From Sulfurihydrogenibium sp. YO3AOP1 (GTDB lineage Bacteria; Aquificota; Aquificia; Aquificales; Hydrogenothermaceae), in NCBI RefSeq assembly GCF_000020325.1, contig NC_010730.1:1137501-1201500 (forward strand): a stretch of DNA of 64,000 nt, read 5' to 3'. Below the pieces are notes generated by a model. It ran no database searches. It worked only from the letters and a program-made list of their open reading frames with translations, and was not told the DNA's origin. Shown one piece after another: positions 28,584-36,308 of the stretch. Numbering within the stretch: position 1 is the stretch's first letter; the number at the start of each line of letters is the position of its first letter. The position numbers were made by a program, and so were the translations under genes.

Positions 28584-28764
28584 ATACCTTGGGGTGAGAA
28601 ATTAGTGGTTTTTATAGAGTTTGTAAAGGAGATCCTTCGGACTTGCGTCCTCAGGATGACAGAGAAAGGTTTGTTGATAAACATCAAAGAAAGGGTAGCC
28701 TTATTTGTCATTCTGAGCGAAGCGAAGAATCTCCTAATTTTACCCAGTTTCTCATCCGACGTAT
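28584..28764. repeat. Best-preserved dispersed palindromic repeat unit (181 bases)
   Basis: The ends ATACCTTGGGGTGAGAAATT and TTTCTCATCCGACGTAT form an imperfect terminal inverted repeat. Inside are a GAGATCCTTCGGACTTGCGT arm (28630) and a GTCATTCTGAGCGAAGCGAA arm (28707-28726). TCAGGATGACAG at 28651-28662 equals the IS110 target sequence. It fills most of the gltB-SNase gap. Confidence 0.85.
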
Positions 28765-28792
28765 TTGTTTTATTTAAAGAATGGAGGAGTTA

Positions 28793-29335
28793 ATGAAATT
28801 AGCTAAGCATTATTTAGTTTTACTCTTAGCATTGTTAATAAGTTTTCAGTTTTCTTGTGGAGGTTCTAATAGAAAAGATAACTCTAAAACTTTAAACCTT
28901 CCGGAGGCTACTGTTAATCATGTGATAGATGGCGATACAATTGTAGTAATATTTAACGGTCAAAAAGGGCATGTGAGATTAATCGGAATTGATACACCGG
29001 AAAGTAGGATGAACCATAGGGTTGAAATTCAAGAAAGAAATTTGGGCGATGCTGAAAAAGTTATAGAGCTTGGTCAAAAAGCAAAGGAGTTTACAAAGTC
29101 GTTAGTAAAACCAGGAGATAAAGTTTATTTAGAGTTTGATGTTCAGCAAAGAGATAAATATGGCAGGTTGCTTGCATATGTATACTTAAGAGATGGAAGG
29201 ATGTTAAATAAAGAAATTATATGCAATGGTTATGCTATGCCATTAACTGTACCGCCAAATGTTAAATATCAAGAAGAATTCAAAAAATGCTATCAAGAGG
29301 CAAGAGAAAAAGGATTAGGCTTGTGGAAGGAGTGA
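28793..29335 (+). CDS. SNase-like (thermonuclease family) lipoprotein
   Basis: The 180-residue protein is started at the ATG at 28793, three bases after GGAGGAGTTA-type sequence; an in-frame ATG at 28781 lies inside the ribosome-binding site. A signal ends in a lipobox (FQFSC). The staphylococcal-nuclease fold shows NHVIDGDTIVV, VRLIGIDTPES and QQRDKYGRLLAYVYL, which hold the calcium-binding Asp and catalytic Arg/Glu positions. It is probably an envelope-anchored nuclease. The lepB gene follows at once. Confidence 0.87.
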   Translation: MKLAKHYLVLLLALLISFQFSCGGSNRKDNSKTLNLPEATVNHVIDGDTIVVIFNGQKGHVRLIGIDTPESRMNHRVEIQERNLGDAEKVIELGQKAKEFTKSLVKPGDKVYLEFDVQQRDKYGRLLAYVYLRDGRMLNKEIICNGYAMPLTVPPNVKYQEEFKKCYQEAREKGLGLWKE

Positions 29336-30061
29336 ATGGTGCAGCAGGATAAAAAATTAGATAATACTCAAAAAAAACAATCTATAAAACACTTTATCGA
29401 AACTATAGTTTTTATATTCGTTGTTGTATCACTTGTTAGAGTTTTTCTTGTTCAGGCTTTTAATATTCCTTCCGGCTCAATGAAACCAAGTTTGCTCATA
29501 GGAGACTTTATTCTGGTTAATAAATTAGTCTATGGTAACTGGGATATTGGAATTCCGTTTACTAATATTACTTTTTACCATCACAACAATAGACTTGCAA
29601 AGATAGATAGGGGAGATGTTATTGTATTTAAATATCCAGAAGACCCTTCTATAGACTTTATAAAAAGAGTAATTGCACTTCCGGGCGATATAGTAGAAGT
29701 TAAGAATGATATCGTTTATTTAAATGGAAAGCCTTTAAAAAGAGAGCCGGCTGGATTTTATGAAGAAGAAAATGAAAAAGTAAAAAAATACATAGAGACA
29801 ACTTATAGAAGTAATGGTAAACCATACTCGTATACTATTATGGAAATAGAAGACGGTATAGGACCAGATTTTGGACCTATTCAAGTGCCACCAAACAGTT
29901 ATTTTGTAATGGGAGATAATAGAGATAACTCAAAAGACAGTAGATTTTGGGGCTTCGTACCGGATGATTATGTAATAGGTCAAGCTTTTGTGATTTACTT
30001 CTCTATAGATTTAAAGAAGCCAACTATAAGATTTGATAGATTAGGAAAGGTTATTTATTAG
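29336..30061 (+). CDS. lepB: Signal peptidase I
   Basis: The 241-residue protein has an N-terminal membrane helix and the catalytic serine in IPSGSMKPSL. The catalytic lysine is in FIKRVIALPGD, and the C-terminal box is YFVMGDNRDNSKDSRFWGFV. It cleaves signal peptides on the outer face of the inner membrane. The ATG directly follows the nuclease stop codon, so the two are likely translated together. Confidence 0.95.
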   Translation: MVQQDKKLDNTQKKQSIKHFIETIVFIFVVVSLVRVFLVQAFNIPSGSMKPSLLIGDFILVNKLVYGNWDIGIPFTNITFYHHNNRLAKIDRGDVIVFKYPEDPSIDFIKRVIALPGDIVEVKNDIVYLNGKPLKREPAGFYEEENEKVKKYIETTYRSNGKPYSYTIMEIEDGIGPDFGPIQVPPNSYFVMGDNRDNSKDSRFWGFVPDDYVIGQAFVIYFSIDLKKPTIRFDRLGKVIY

Positions 30062-30108
30062 AAGGTTTAGTGAAGGTTTAGTAGTATAAAAACCATATTT
30101 TATTTTAG

Positions 30109-30260
30109 GATGCTTTAAAATTTTAACCAAGTCTAAAAATTAATTAATCTTTTTTATCGTCATTCTGCAGCCGGTGAAGAATCTCCGTTCTTTTATGATC
30201 CTACTTTGTTATTCTGCAGCTACAACAAAGAATTTCAGTCCTTTGAACTTCTCACTTATT
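30109..30260. repeat. Dispersed intergenic repeat, second family
   Basis: TGCTTTAAAATTTTAACCAA and CTAAAAATTAATTAATC (30109-30146) lead into TCGTCATTCTGCAGCCGGTG (30159-30178) and GAAGAATCTCCG. They are followed by CTTCTCACTTATTCACTTTC. This is the inverted order of the copies at 5441 and 18230. The gap 30062-30312 has no gene. Confidence 0.75.
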
Positions 30261-30285
30261 CACTTTCTCATCTTCTTTAAAATAG

Positions 30286-30315
30286 GAGATCCTTCGGACT
30301 TACGTCCTCAGGATG
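30286..30315. repeat. Left half of a repeat unit split by the IS110 element
   Basis: GAGATCCTTCGGACTTACGT at 30286-30305, followed by CCTCAGGATG, stops exactly where the IS110 element begins. The other half (ATGACAGCTAAAGC...) resumes at 31579. Confidence 0.9.
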
Positions 30316-30329
30316 TTCTATGTTAAATG

Positions 30330-31334
30330 TCAAGTGCAAAAATTTTCATCAAATGGTCTTCTGCTTTTTAATACACCATATGCTTGCCTTAATAACTTAT
30401 GTGCTACAGCCACTAATGCTAACTTTTTAGCCTTACCTTTACTTACTAATCTTTCGTATAATTCTCTGCAGTATTTGTTAAACCTTATTGCTGATAATGC
30501 TGCCATGTATAATATCTTTCTTGCATATGGATTTCCCATCTTTTTTATCCGGACACTTTTCTTTACACATGCTGCACTTTCATATGGGCTTGGATTAATT
30601 CCTATAAAACTTGATGCATCTTTTACACTCTTAAATCTTTCAAAATTTCCATATACTGATATTATCATTCCTATAGTCCTATCACTTATACCAGGTATGC
30701 TTTTTAAAAGTTTGTATTCCTCTTGATAATTCTTCTTAGACAATTCTTTTATCTCTTTCTCAAGTTCTTTTATGTTTTTTTCTATTTTTCTAATTAGCTC
30801 ATCGTAATATTCTAAATTCTCTTTCAATTTTTTCATTGGTACATAGGTTAATGATTCTCTTTTGTTTCTTAGCATTGTAAGCTGCTGTTGTAGGTCTTCC
30901 AATATCTTTAGTTTTACTTCTATTTCTTTTTCTACATCTGATTTTGGTTTATAAAGCTCTCCATCGAAAAACGTTCTTCCATATTCTGCAATAAAGAATG
31001 AATCAGCTTTATCTGTTTTAACTCTTGTCATTTTAGCTTCCATAAATTTCTTTATTGAAAATGGATTTACTACTGCTACTTTATAACCATTTTCATACAG
31101 ATAATTAGCAAGCTTTAAATGGTAAACTCCCGTATGTTCCATTATGATAAGCATATCTGACTTTTTAAACTTCTTAAGGTAAGGCTTTACTTTCATTTCA
31201 AACTCTACCGGGTCAGATTTAACTTCAAAAGTTTCTTTCTTGTTATCATACAAAACTGTAGCAGTGAATGAGTTTTTAGATACATCAACTCCTATAACAA
31301 TTTTGTAGCTGTTCATAATAGTACCTCCTTTCAT
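30330..31334 (-). CDS. IS110-family transposase (DEDD recombinase)
   Basis: The 334-residue protein has an N-terminal RuvC-like DEDD domain: VIGVDVSK (Asp), IIMEHTGVY (Glu) and MTRVKTDKADS (Asp, Asp). A coiled-coil linker (about 140-200) follows. The C-terminal domain with SIPGISDRTIG and IGINPSPYESA holds the serine expected to attack DNA. It appears full length with no frameshift. An AAGGAGG ribosome-binding site precedes the ATG. IS110 recombinases use a bridge RNA made from the element's own non-coding end. Confidence 0.93.
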   Translation of the reverse strand: MKGGTIMNSYKIVIGVDVSKNSFTATVLYDNKKETFEVKSDPVEFEMKVKPYLKKFKKSDMLIIMEHTGVYHLKLANYLYENGYKVAVVNPFSIKKFMEAKMTRVKTDKADSFFIAEYGRTFFDGELYKPKSDVEKEIEVKLKILEDLQQQLTMLRNKRESLTYVPMKKLKENLEYYDELIRKIEKNIKELEKEIKELSKKNYQEEYKLLKSIPGISDRTIGMIISVYGNFERFKSVKDASSFIGINPSPYESAACVKKSVRIKKMGNPYARKILYMAALSAIRFNKYCRELYERLVSKGKAKKLALVAVAHKLLRQAYGVLKSRRPFDENFCT

Positions 31335-31344
31335 AAAATACTTG

Positions 31345-31505
31345 ACATGAAAGAAACTTCCTGATAACCTATCATCGTAGTTAAATACAGGCTTAAAAGC
31401 CTAATGTTCTGATTCAGGTTTTAGGAAGTAGAGGAAGGACAGTCTAAAACATCCTGATCGGTCTTAAAAGACCAATGACAGAAACTTGATCTGTCCTTCT
31501 TTTTT
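31345..31505 (-). ncRNA. Bridge RNA (seekRNA) of the IS110 element, guides readable
   Basis: On the minus strand two internal-loop hairpins follow each other. The target loop has a nine-base-pair outer stem (31491-31499 with 31434-31442) and an inner hairpin 31460-31473. Its sides carry CUGUCAU (31481-31475) and UCAGGAUG (31457-31450), which match the two flanks of the insertion site. The donor loop has outer stems 31423-31428/31357-31362 and 31416-31420/31366-31370 and an inner hairpin 31389-31402. Its sides carry AGAACAU (31410-31404) and UACGAUG (31379-31373), which match the element's right and left ends. The order agrees with published IS110 bridge RNAs; exact RNA ends are not known. Confidence 0.82.
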
Positions 31506-31578
31506 TCTCCCATGTCTATAATTATTATAAAACTTATTCTCTTATAGTTTAAAAAATTTTTGGTATATTTAATATACG

Positions 31579-31690
31579 ATGACAGCTAAAGCTTGATTGA
31601 TAGGCATCATAGAAAGGGTAACCTTATTTGTCATTCTGAGCCGGAGCGAAGAATCTCTTACTTTTGTTGAATTTCTCAACCGACGTATAA
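31579..31690. repeat. Right half of the repeat unit split by IS110
   Basis: ATGACAGCTAAAGCTTGATTG (31579) continues the arm left at 30315. GTCATTCTGAGCCGGAGCGA (31630-31649) and ATTTCTCAACCGACGTATAA finish the unit. An extra CCGG in the right arm distinguishes it from other copies. Confidence 0.9.
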
Positions 31691-31704
31691 ATTATCATTC
31701 AAAA

Positions 31705-32301
31705 TCAACAATCTTTTAATAAAATCTCATACAGCTGTTTTACTTTTTCTTCAAGTTCTTGGGTGGTGCCAGTATTTTCTATTATGTAGTCTGCATACTT
31801 TCTTTTTTCTTCTATATCCATCTGTGCGTTGATTCTTGCTAAAGCTTCTTCGTAAGAATAGCCTTTATTTTCTATTAATCTTTTTATTTGAAGTTCTCTT
31901 GGTGCATAGACTAAAACAACCTTATCATACTTTTTATAACTTCCTGTTTCTATCATAAGCGGTACAGATACGAATAAAACTTCATCTGAATTTTCTTTTT
32001 TATTGATTTCTATCCACCTATCAATCTCTTGATTAACTTTTGGATGTAGTATATTTTCAAGAATTTTCTTTTTTTCATAATCATTAAACACAATACCTGC
32101 CAACTTTTTTCTATCTATGTTTCCTTCATTATCAAAAGCATCAGGAAAATATTGCCTAATCTCGTTTTTAACATTCTCATCATTTAACAGTTTATGAACA
32201 ACTTTGTCTGCATCTATTACCTTTGCACCAAGATTTTCTAAGATTCTTTCTACAGTTGATTTACCTGTTGCTATTCCACCTGTAAGACCTATTACTTTCA
32301 T
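31705..32301 (-). CDS. coaE: Dephospho-CoA kinase
   Basis: The 198-residue protein starts MKVIGLTGGIATGKSTVERI with a P-loop at residues 8-15, then VIDADKVVHKLL, and ends with a lid region and KRKYADYIIENTG. This is the usual CoaE pattern; the enzyme phosphorylates dephospho-CoA in the last step of coenzyme A synthesis. It stands alone on the minus strand between two mobile elements. Confidence 0.94.
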   Translation of the reverse strand: MKVIGLTGGIATGKSTVERILENLGAKVIDADKVVHKLLNDENVKNEIRQYFPDAFDNEGNIDRKKLAGIVFNDYEKKKILENILHPKVNQEIDRWIEINKKENSDEVLFVSVPLMIETGSYKKYDKVVLVYAPRELQIKRLIENKGYSYEEALARINAQMDIEEKRKYADYIIENTGTTQELEEKVKQLYEILLKDC

Positions 32302-32392
32302 AGAGAATCCTTTTTTATGTCTATTAACCAGTCTCTAACTCAATACTCTTTTATATTTTTCTACTGGCAAATTTATACTTTTGTTTTATAAT

Positions 32393-32417
32393 ATTACCAT
32401 AAAGCTATCACGGTAAT
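32393..32417. other. Hairpin just before the tnpB start
   Basis: ATTACC (32393-32398) can pair with GGTAAT (32412-32417) across 13 bases, seven bases before the tnpB ATG. It could be a left-end hairpin of the IS200/IS605-type transposon or a translation-control hairpin. Confidence 0.3.
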
Positions 32418-32423
32418 CAAGAA

Positions 32424-32478
32424 ATGAGTGGTAAAATAAAAGAAAAAACATCAGAAGATAGAATATTTGGCTCTTATC
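32424..32478 (+). pseudogene. TnpB gene, 5' fragment (split by IS256-type element)
   Basis: The ATG at 32424 opens a frame (MSGKIKEKTSEDRIFGSY) that is cut at 32478 by the IS256-type element. When the element and one copy of its eight-base target duplication (CTCTTATC) are removed, the frame joins at 33781 without any shift. The whole gene is then 1503 bases or 500 residues. Confidence 0.85.
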
Positions 32479-33772
32479 TGAGACTTATCAATAATTTTGT
32501 GTCTGGATTGAAAACTTTTTATTAAACAATTGTAAAATTTCATAAGAAGCTCCTTTAAAAGCAGGTATAGGTTTTTTCCATTTTCCATTCTTTAAATTAT
32601 CTCTCTGTATAAGCAGATTTATCTCAAGAATGTCTACAGATTGAAAATATCCGCCTAAATTTATTCTTACTTTCTCTATCATGCTATTAACACTTTCAAC
32701 TGGATTTGTTGTGTATATGTGCTTTCTTAGATTTTCTGGATATTTTAAAAAACATAAGTATCTCTCTTTGTTAGATTGAATATGTTTTATAAAGCTTGGA
32801 TATTTAGATTTAAATCTACTACATAAATCATCTAATTTTTCTAATCCATCTTCATAATCTAAGCTGTTTTCTTTTATGTTTTTTAATTCTTTGTTAAATA
32901 CTTGTGAATCTTCTTTATCCATCTGATTTCTAACGTTTCTTTGTAAATGGACTAAACATAGCTGATGGTCTGTATAAGGAAATAGTGTTTCTATGGCTTT
33001 TGTTATCCCAGGAAAATCATCACTTACTATAAGCATTACCCTTTTTAGTCCTCTATCTATTAAATCATTGAATACTTTTATCCAGTCTGCTTTGTTTTCA
33101 CTACTGAAAAATGTGTAAAATCCAAATATATCTTTATTTCCTTGTAAATCTATTCCAAGAACTACATAGACAGAAGCCTTTCTGATTTTGTTTTTCTCTT
33201 TTATATCACAGTGATATGCGTCTATATACAGTACAAATGCATCCGATGGAAGCTCTCTTGTTTTAAAATCATTAAGTCTTTCTATAAGCTCTTTTTTGAT
33301 TTTATCCATATGTTGTTTTGAGTAGTTTAAGCCCAAGCTTTTTAATGTAGAATCTATCTTGCTTTCTGAGTATCCATTGGATACCAAACTCATAAGAAGG
33401 TCTATATAATCTTCATTAACTCTTTTATAAGGGTCAGGTAATATTTGTGGTCTAAATTTACCCTTTCTATCTCTTGGGACATTTATGTTAAGCTTGAAAG
33501 AACCAGTATTTAGGCTTCTTTCATAATACCCATTTGCTTTGTTATCTTCATCATTTTCAAGGAAGAAATTTCTTTCCTGATTCATGACCAGTTCTACAAC
33601 AGATTCTAAAAGCTTTCTTATACCTATCTTTTCTTTGGTTGTTATACCGTTTGGGAAAAGTTCTTTTACTAATTCTTCGGTAGATCTGTCTAATATTTTT
33701 TCAAAGTATTCTTTCTTATCCATTACTACTCCTCCTTATAATTTTATTTAGACACAACATTATTTTAACTCC
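32479..33772 (-). mobile_element. Intact IS256-type element with perfect target duplication (copy 2)
   Basis: The element is 1294 bases. It is flanked by CTCTTATC at 32471-32478 and again at 33773-33780. The ends TGAGACTTATCAATAATTTT and, inverted, GGAGTTAAAATAATGTTGTG share an imperfect terminal repeat. The perfect duplication and the open transposase suggest a fairly recent insertion. Confidence 0.95.
32488..33723 (-). CDS. IS256-family (mutator-type) transposase, full length
   Basis: The 411-residue protein shows the DDE catalytic residues in context: Asp in VLYIDAYHCD, Asp in VSDDFPGITKAIETLF, and Glu in PVESVNSMIEKVR. The HQLCLVHLQRNVRNQM helix between the last two is typical of the family. 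An AAGGAGGAG ribosome-binding site precedes the ATG. Of the three related copies in this window this is the only one with an unbroken frame, so it could mobilise the others. Confidence 0.95.
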   Translation of the reverse strand: MDKKEYFEKILDRSTEELVKELFPNGITTKEKIGIRKLLESVVELVMNQERNFFLENDEDNKANGYYERSLNTGSFKLNINVPRDRKGKFRPQILPDPYKRVNEDYIDLLMSLVSNGYSESKIDSTLKSLGLNYSKQHMDKIKKELIERLNDFKTRELPSDAFVLYIDAYHCDIKEKNKIRKASVYVVLGIDLQGNKDIFGFYTFFSSENKADWIKVFNDLIDRGLKRVMLIVSDDFPGITKAIETLFPYTDHQLCLVHLQRNVRNQMDKEDSQVFNKELKNIKENSLDYEDGLEKLDDLCSRFKSKYPSFIKHIQSNKERYLCFLKYPENLRKHIYTTNPVESVNSMIEKVRINLGGYFQSVDILEINLLIQRDNLKNGKWKKPIPAFKGASYEILQLFNKKFSIQTQNY

Positions 33773-33780
33773 CTCTTATC

Positions 33781-35228
33781 TATTTATAAATTACGCAAAT
33801 AAGAGCAAAATAGAGAAAGTCAAAAATACTCTCAAAGAATATAGGAAAACTGCTAAGGATATATCTAAGTTTCTATGGGATATCTTCTTTATAGCAGGTA
33901 ATCTCCCTCACAAAAAGAAAATAAACATCAAGCATATTCCAAGTTACCTATCGGAACGTTATAAGTATGTATGCTTATGGCAGACTTACGATGTTTTAAG
34001 TAGCTATATAGCAAATATTCAATATCAGTTTGCTAATGTTGTGTTTAATTCAAGTTTAAACAAAGAAGACAAATTAATACTGCTTGCATTGAATAATGTA
34101 AAGGGTTGGCTTATATACGATAAAGATGAGATAGAAGTATATGAGAAAGACAAGAAGAGAAAGGTTAAAGTTTCAGAGTTTCATAGAAAATTAGCAAAGA
34201 AAATATTTAAACATCTGCTTGGTAAAAATAGAAGACCAAGATTTGATAATATTTCAATGCATTTGGACGGTAAAGTAACAGAAATAAGTAAAAAGGAAAA
34301 AGATGGTGCTAAGAGTTTTGATTATTGGTTAAAGATATCTACATTAGAGAAAGGAAAACCGGTATGCATACCACTTAAAGCAAATACATATGCAGAAAAG
34401 TTAGAAGGAAAATTTTTAAATTACTGTCAAGTAGTTGAAAATGATGGAAAGATAGAATTTAGAATAATAAAACAGTTAAAGAAAAAAGAATACATACCTG
34501 CTACAGATGAGATAGCAATTGACTTAGGATTAAGACCGTTATTTGCAACAGATAAGGGAGATTTATTTGGTAGAAATTTCTTTGATACTTTGAAAGCTTT
34601 TGATAAGAAAATAACAAAAAGAATGGCAAGTTTGCAAAAGAGAAAGATAAAACCAAGAGATGATAAGAAATACAGAAAATATAGAGATAACTTAAGAGAT
34701 TATCTGAAAAATGAGATAAATAGACTGATAAACGTTATTGTAGAAACTTATAAGCCAAAAAGAATCATTATAGAGAGATTAGATTTTAGAAGCCCTGAGC
34801 TTTCTAAGAGACTAAACAGAATGATACAAAATTTTGGAAAGAGATATATAAAACAAAAATTAGAGAGATTGCAACAGCTTTATGGAATTGAAATAATAGA
34901 AATAAATCCAGCTTATACAAGTCAAGAATGTAGCTCTTGTGGATATATAGATAAAAAGAATAGAAAAGATACTCAAGAATTTGAATGTAAAGTATGTGGA
35001 AATAAAACAAATGCACAAGTAAATGGAGCTAAGAATATTCTCAAGAGAAGTTCTCTTGGGAGTTTATATCTGACAAAAAAGCAAGTCCTCAAGATACTGA
35101 TAGAAAGGTATCTTGAGAGACACAAAGGGTGTAAGAGTCCTCCCTTGGATGTTATCAAAGGTAATCCATACTTTAAGGATTATCTTGATAGCATTTTAAA
35201 CCCTTGTCAGAACCTAACGCCAAGTTAG
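33781..35228 (+). pseudogene. TnpB gene, 3' fragment, RuvC-III Asp replaced by Gln
   Basis: Continuing the frame of 32424-32478, this encodes most of an IS200/IS605-type TnpB. The RuvC-I aspartate is in EIAIDLGLRPLFAT (residue 266 of the reconstructed protein) and the RuvC-II glutamate in RIIIERLDF (350). The zinc ribbon is CSSCGY...CKVCGN. The RuvC-III block reads NAQVNGAKNIL: Gln431 occupies the position of the catalytic aspartate (DxNGA in Cas12a/TnpB). A GTG at 34041 could start a shortened product. TnpB proteins are RNA-guided DNA endonucleases; this copy is probably inactive. Confidence 0.85.
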
Positions 35229-35269
35229 GTGTGTATAAACAAATATTTTTTCCATACATGGAATATTTG
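35212..35269 (+). other. Two hairpins at the tnpB 3' end
   Basis: ACCTAAC (35212-35218) pairs with GTTAGGT (35224-35230). CAAATA plus TTCCAT (35240-35255) pair with ATGGAA plus TATTTG (35258-35269). They lie between tnpB and the convergent mscS gene, so they may be the transposon right end, a guide-RNA scaffold or a two-way terminator. Confidence 0.45.
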
Positions 35270-35270
35270 T

Positions 35271-36308
35271 CTATACAGAGGGGAACTCTTTAATATGCAC
35301 GTCTAATTGTGGATATGGAATTTCTATACCTTCCTTTTTTAATCTTTTAAATATTCTCTTTCTAAGCTCGCTTTGAACTAAAAAACTATCTTCATAATTT
35401 GCTGCATAAAAATAAAGCGTAAAGTTTAAAGAACTATCTTTAAAGCCAGGAATAAATCTAAGTACTGGAACAGGGTCAAGTAACAATTTATCATTTTCTT
35501 TTGCTAAGTTATAAACTTCTTCCATTACTATTTTTTCAAACTTTTCTATATCTGTATAATAACTAACAGGAATCTCTATAGCTACTCTTGTAAGTTCTAC
35601 AGGCTTTGCAAAATTAACAATGATGCTTTGAGCAAGCTTTTCGTTAGGAAGGATTACAACATCGTTAGATAAAGTTTTTATTGTTGTAGTTCGCCAGTTA
35701 ATGTTCATAACATAACCTTTTTTACCATTTTCAAGCTCTATAAAATCACCAACCTTTATATTTTTCTCAAGCAGTATATAAAGACCTGAAAAAATGTTTG
35801 ATAGTGTATCTTTTAGAGCTAAACCTATTGCAAGACCACCTATTCCAAGCGTTGTAATAATTGGCATTATAGAGATACCAAAATAAGACAGCATCATTAA
35901 TATTCCAATCAAATAGATAAAAACTTGAAGTAGGATAAATATTAGCCCTGTCTCTGGAAGATTTTTATTTTGTAAATAAAGTTTAACGATTCTTGTGGAA
36001 AGGTTCGCAATCAGTATTGTAATTGAGAATATCAATAACACGTCTATTACTTTTGTTATTAGATTTATCTGATTTTGGGGCAATCTTGAGAGATAGACCG
36101 TTGCATGTGCAGAAAGTAAAATTACCCAAATTAAGGATGGAATTTTTATGCTTTTATAGATAGTATTTAAAATATTATACGATAGACCTTCAAATCTATT
36201 TCTAAATGCCTTTAAAAATCTTAAAGCTGTAAGCCTTAAAATGTATAAAACAACAAAAGAGCCAACGAATAATATCAGCTCTTTATAATCGTTCAATAAA
36301 TTATTCAT
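35271..36308 (-). CDS. mscS: MscS-family small-conductance mechanosensitive channel
   Basis: The 345-residue protein has about four to five membrane segments. It then has the pore-lining helix and beta domain signature LGIGGLAIGLALKDTLSNIFSGL followed by KVGDFIELENGKKGYV. This is typical of MscS/YbdG/YnaI-like channels, which release solutes on hypo-osmotic shock. Its start overlaps the end of hisD by eight bases. The symbol is a family-level label. Confidence 0.9.
   Translation of the reverse strand: MNNLLNDYKELILFVGSFVVLYILRLTALRFLKAFRNRFEGLSYNILNTIYKSIKIPSLIWVILLSAHATVYLSRLPQNQINLITKVIDVLLIFSITILIANLSTRIVKLYLQNKNLPETGLIFILLQVFIYLIGILMMLSYFGISIMPIITTLGIGGLAIGLALKDTLSNIFSGLYILLEKNIKVGDFIELENGKKGYVMNINWRTTTIKTLSNDVVILPNEKLAQSIIVNFAKPVELTRVAIEIPVSYYTDIEKFEKIVMEEVYNLAKENDKLLLDPVPVLRFIPGFKDSSLNFTLYFYAANYEDSFLVQSELRKRIFKRLKKEGIEIPYPQLDVHIKEFPSV

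Larger units (their letters stand above)
30313..31581 (-). mobile_element. IS110-family insertion element inside a palindromic repeat
   Basis: The repeat unit is interrupted between TCAGGATG (ending 30315) and ACAG (from 31582). GATG is present at both junctions (30312-30315 and 31578-31581), so the element is 1266 bases with a shared core CATC when read on its own strand. There are no terminal inverted repeats, as usual for IS110. It contains one transposase gene and a structured 5' non-coding region. Confidence 0.9.

Noticed and set aside
28605-28793. Open frame inside the gltB-SNase gap
   Set aside because: It is the translation of the palindromic repeat arm (ILSEAKNLLILP-type text), which produces such frames in many genomes; no ribosome-binding site.
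30313-30726. Plus-strand frame over the IS110 transposase
   Set aside because: It lies wholly antisense to the full-length, family-matching transposase.
31434-31508. Hairpin with T8 tail on the plus strand (31434-31507)
   Set aside because: Could look like a rho-independent terminator, but the loop is 48 bases and is fully explained as the bridge-RNA target loop on the other strand.
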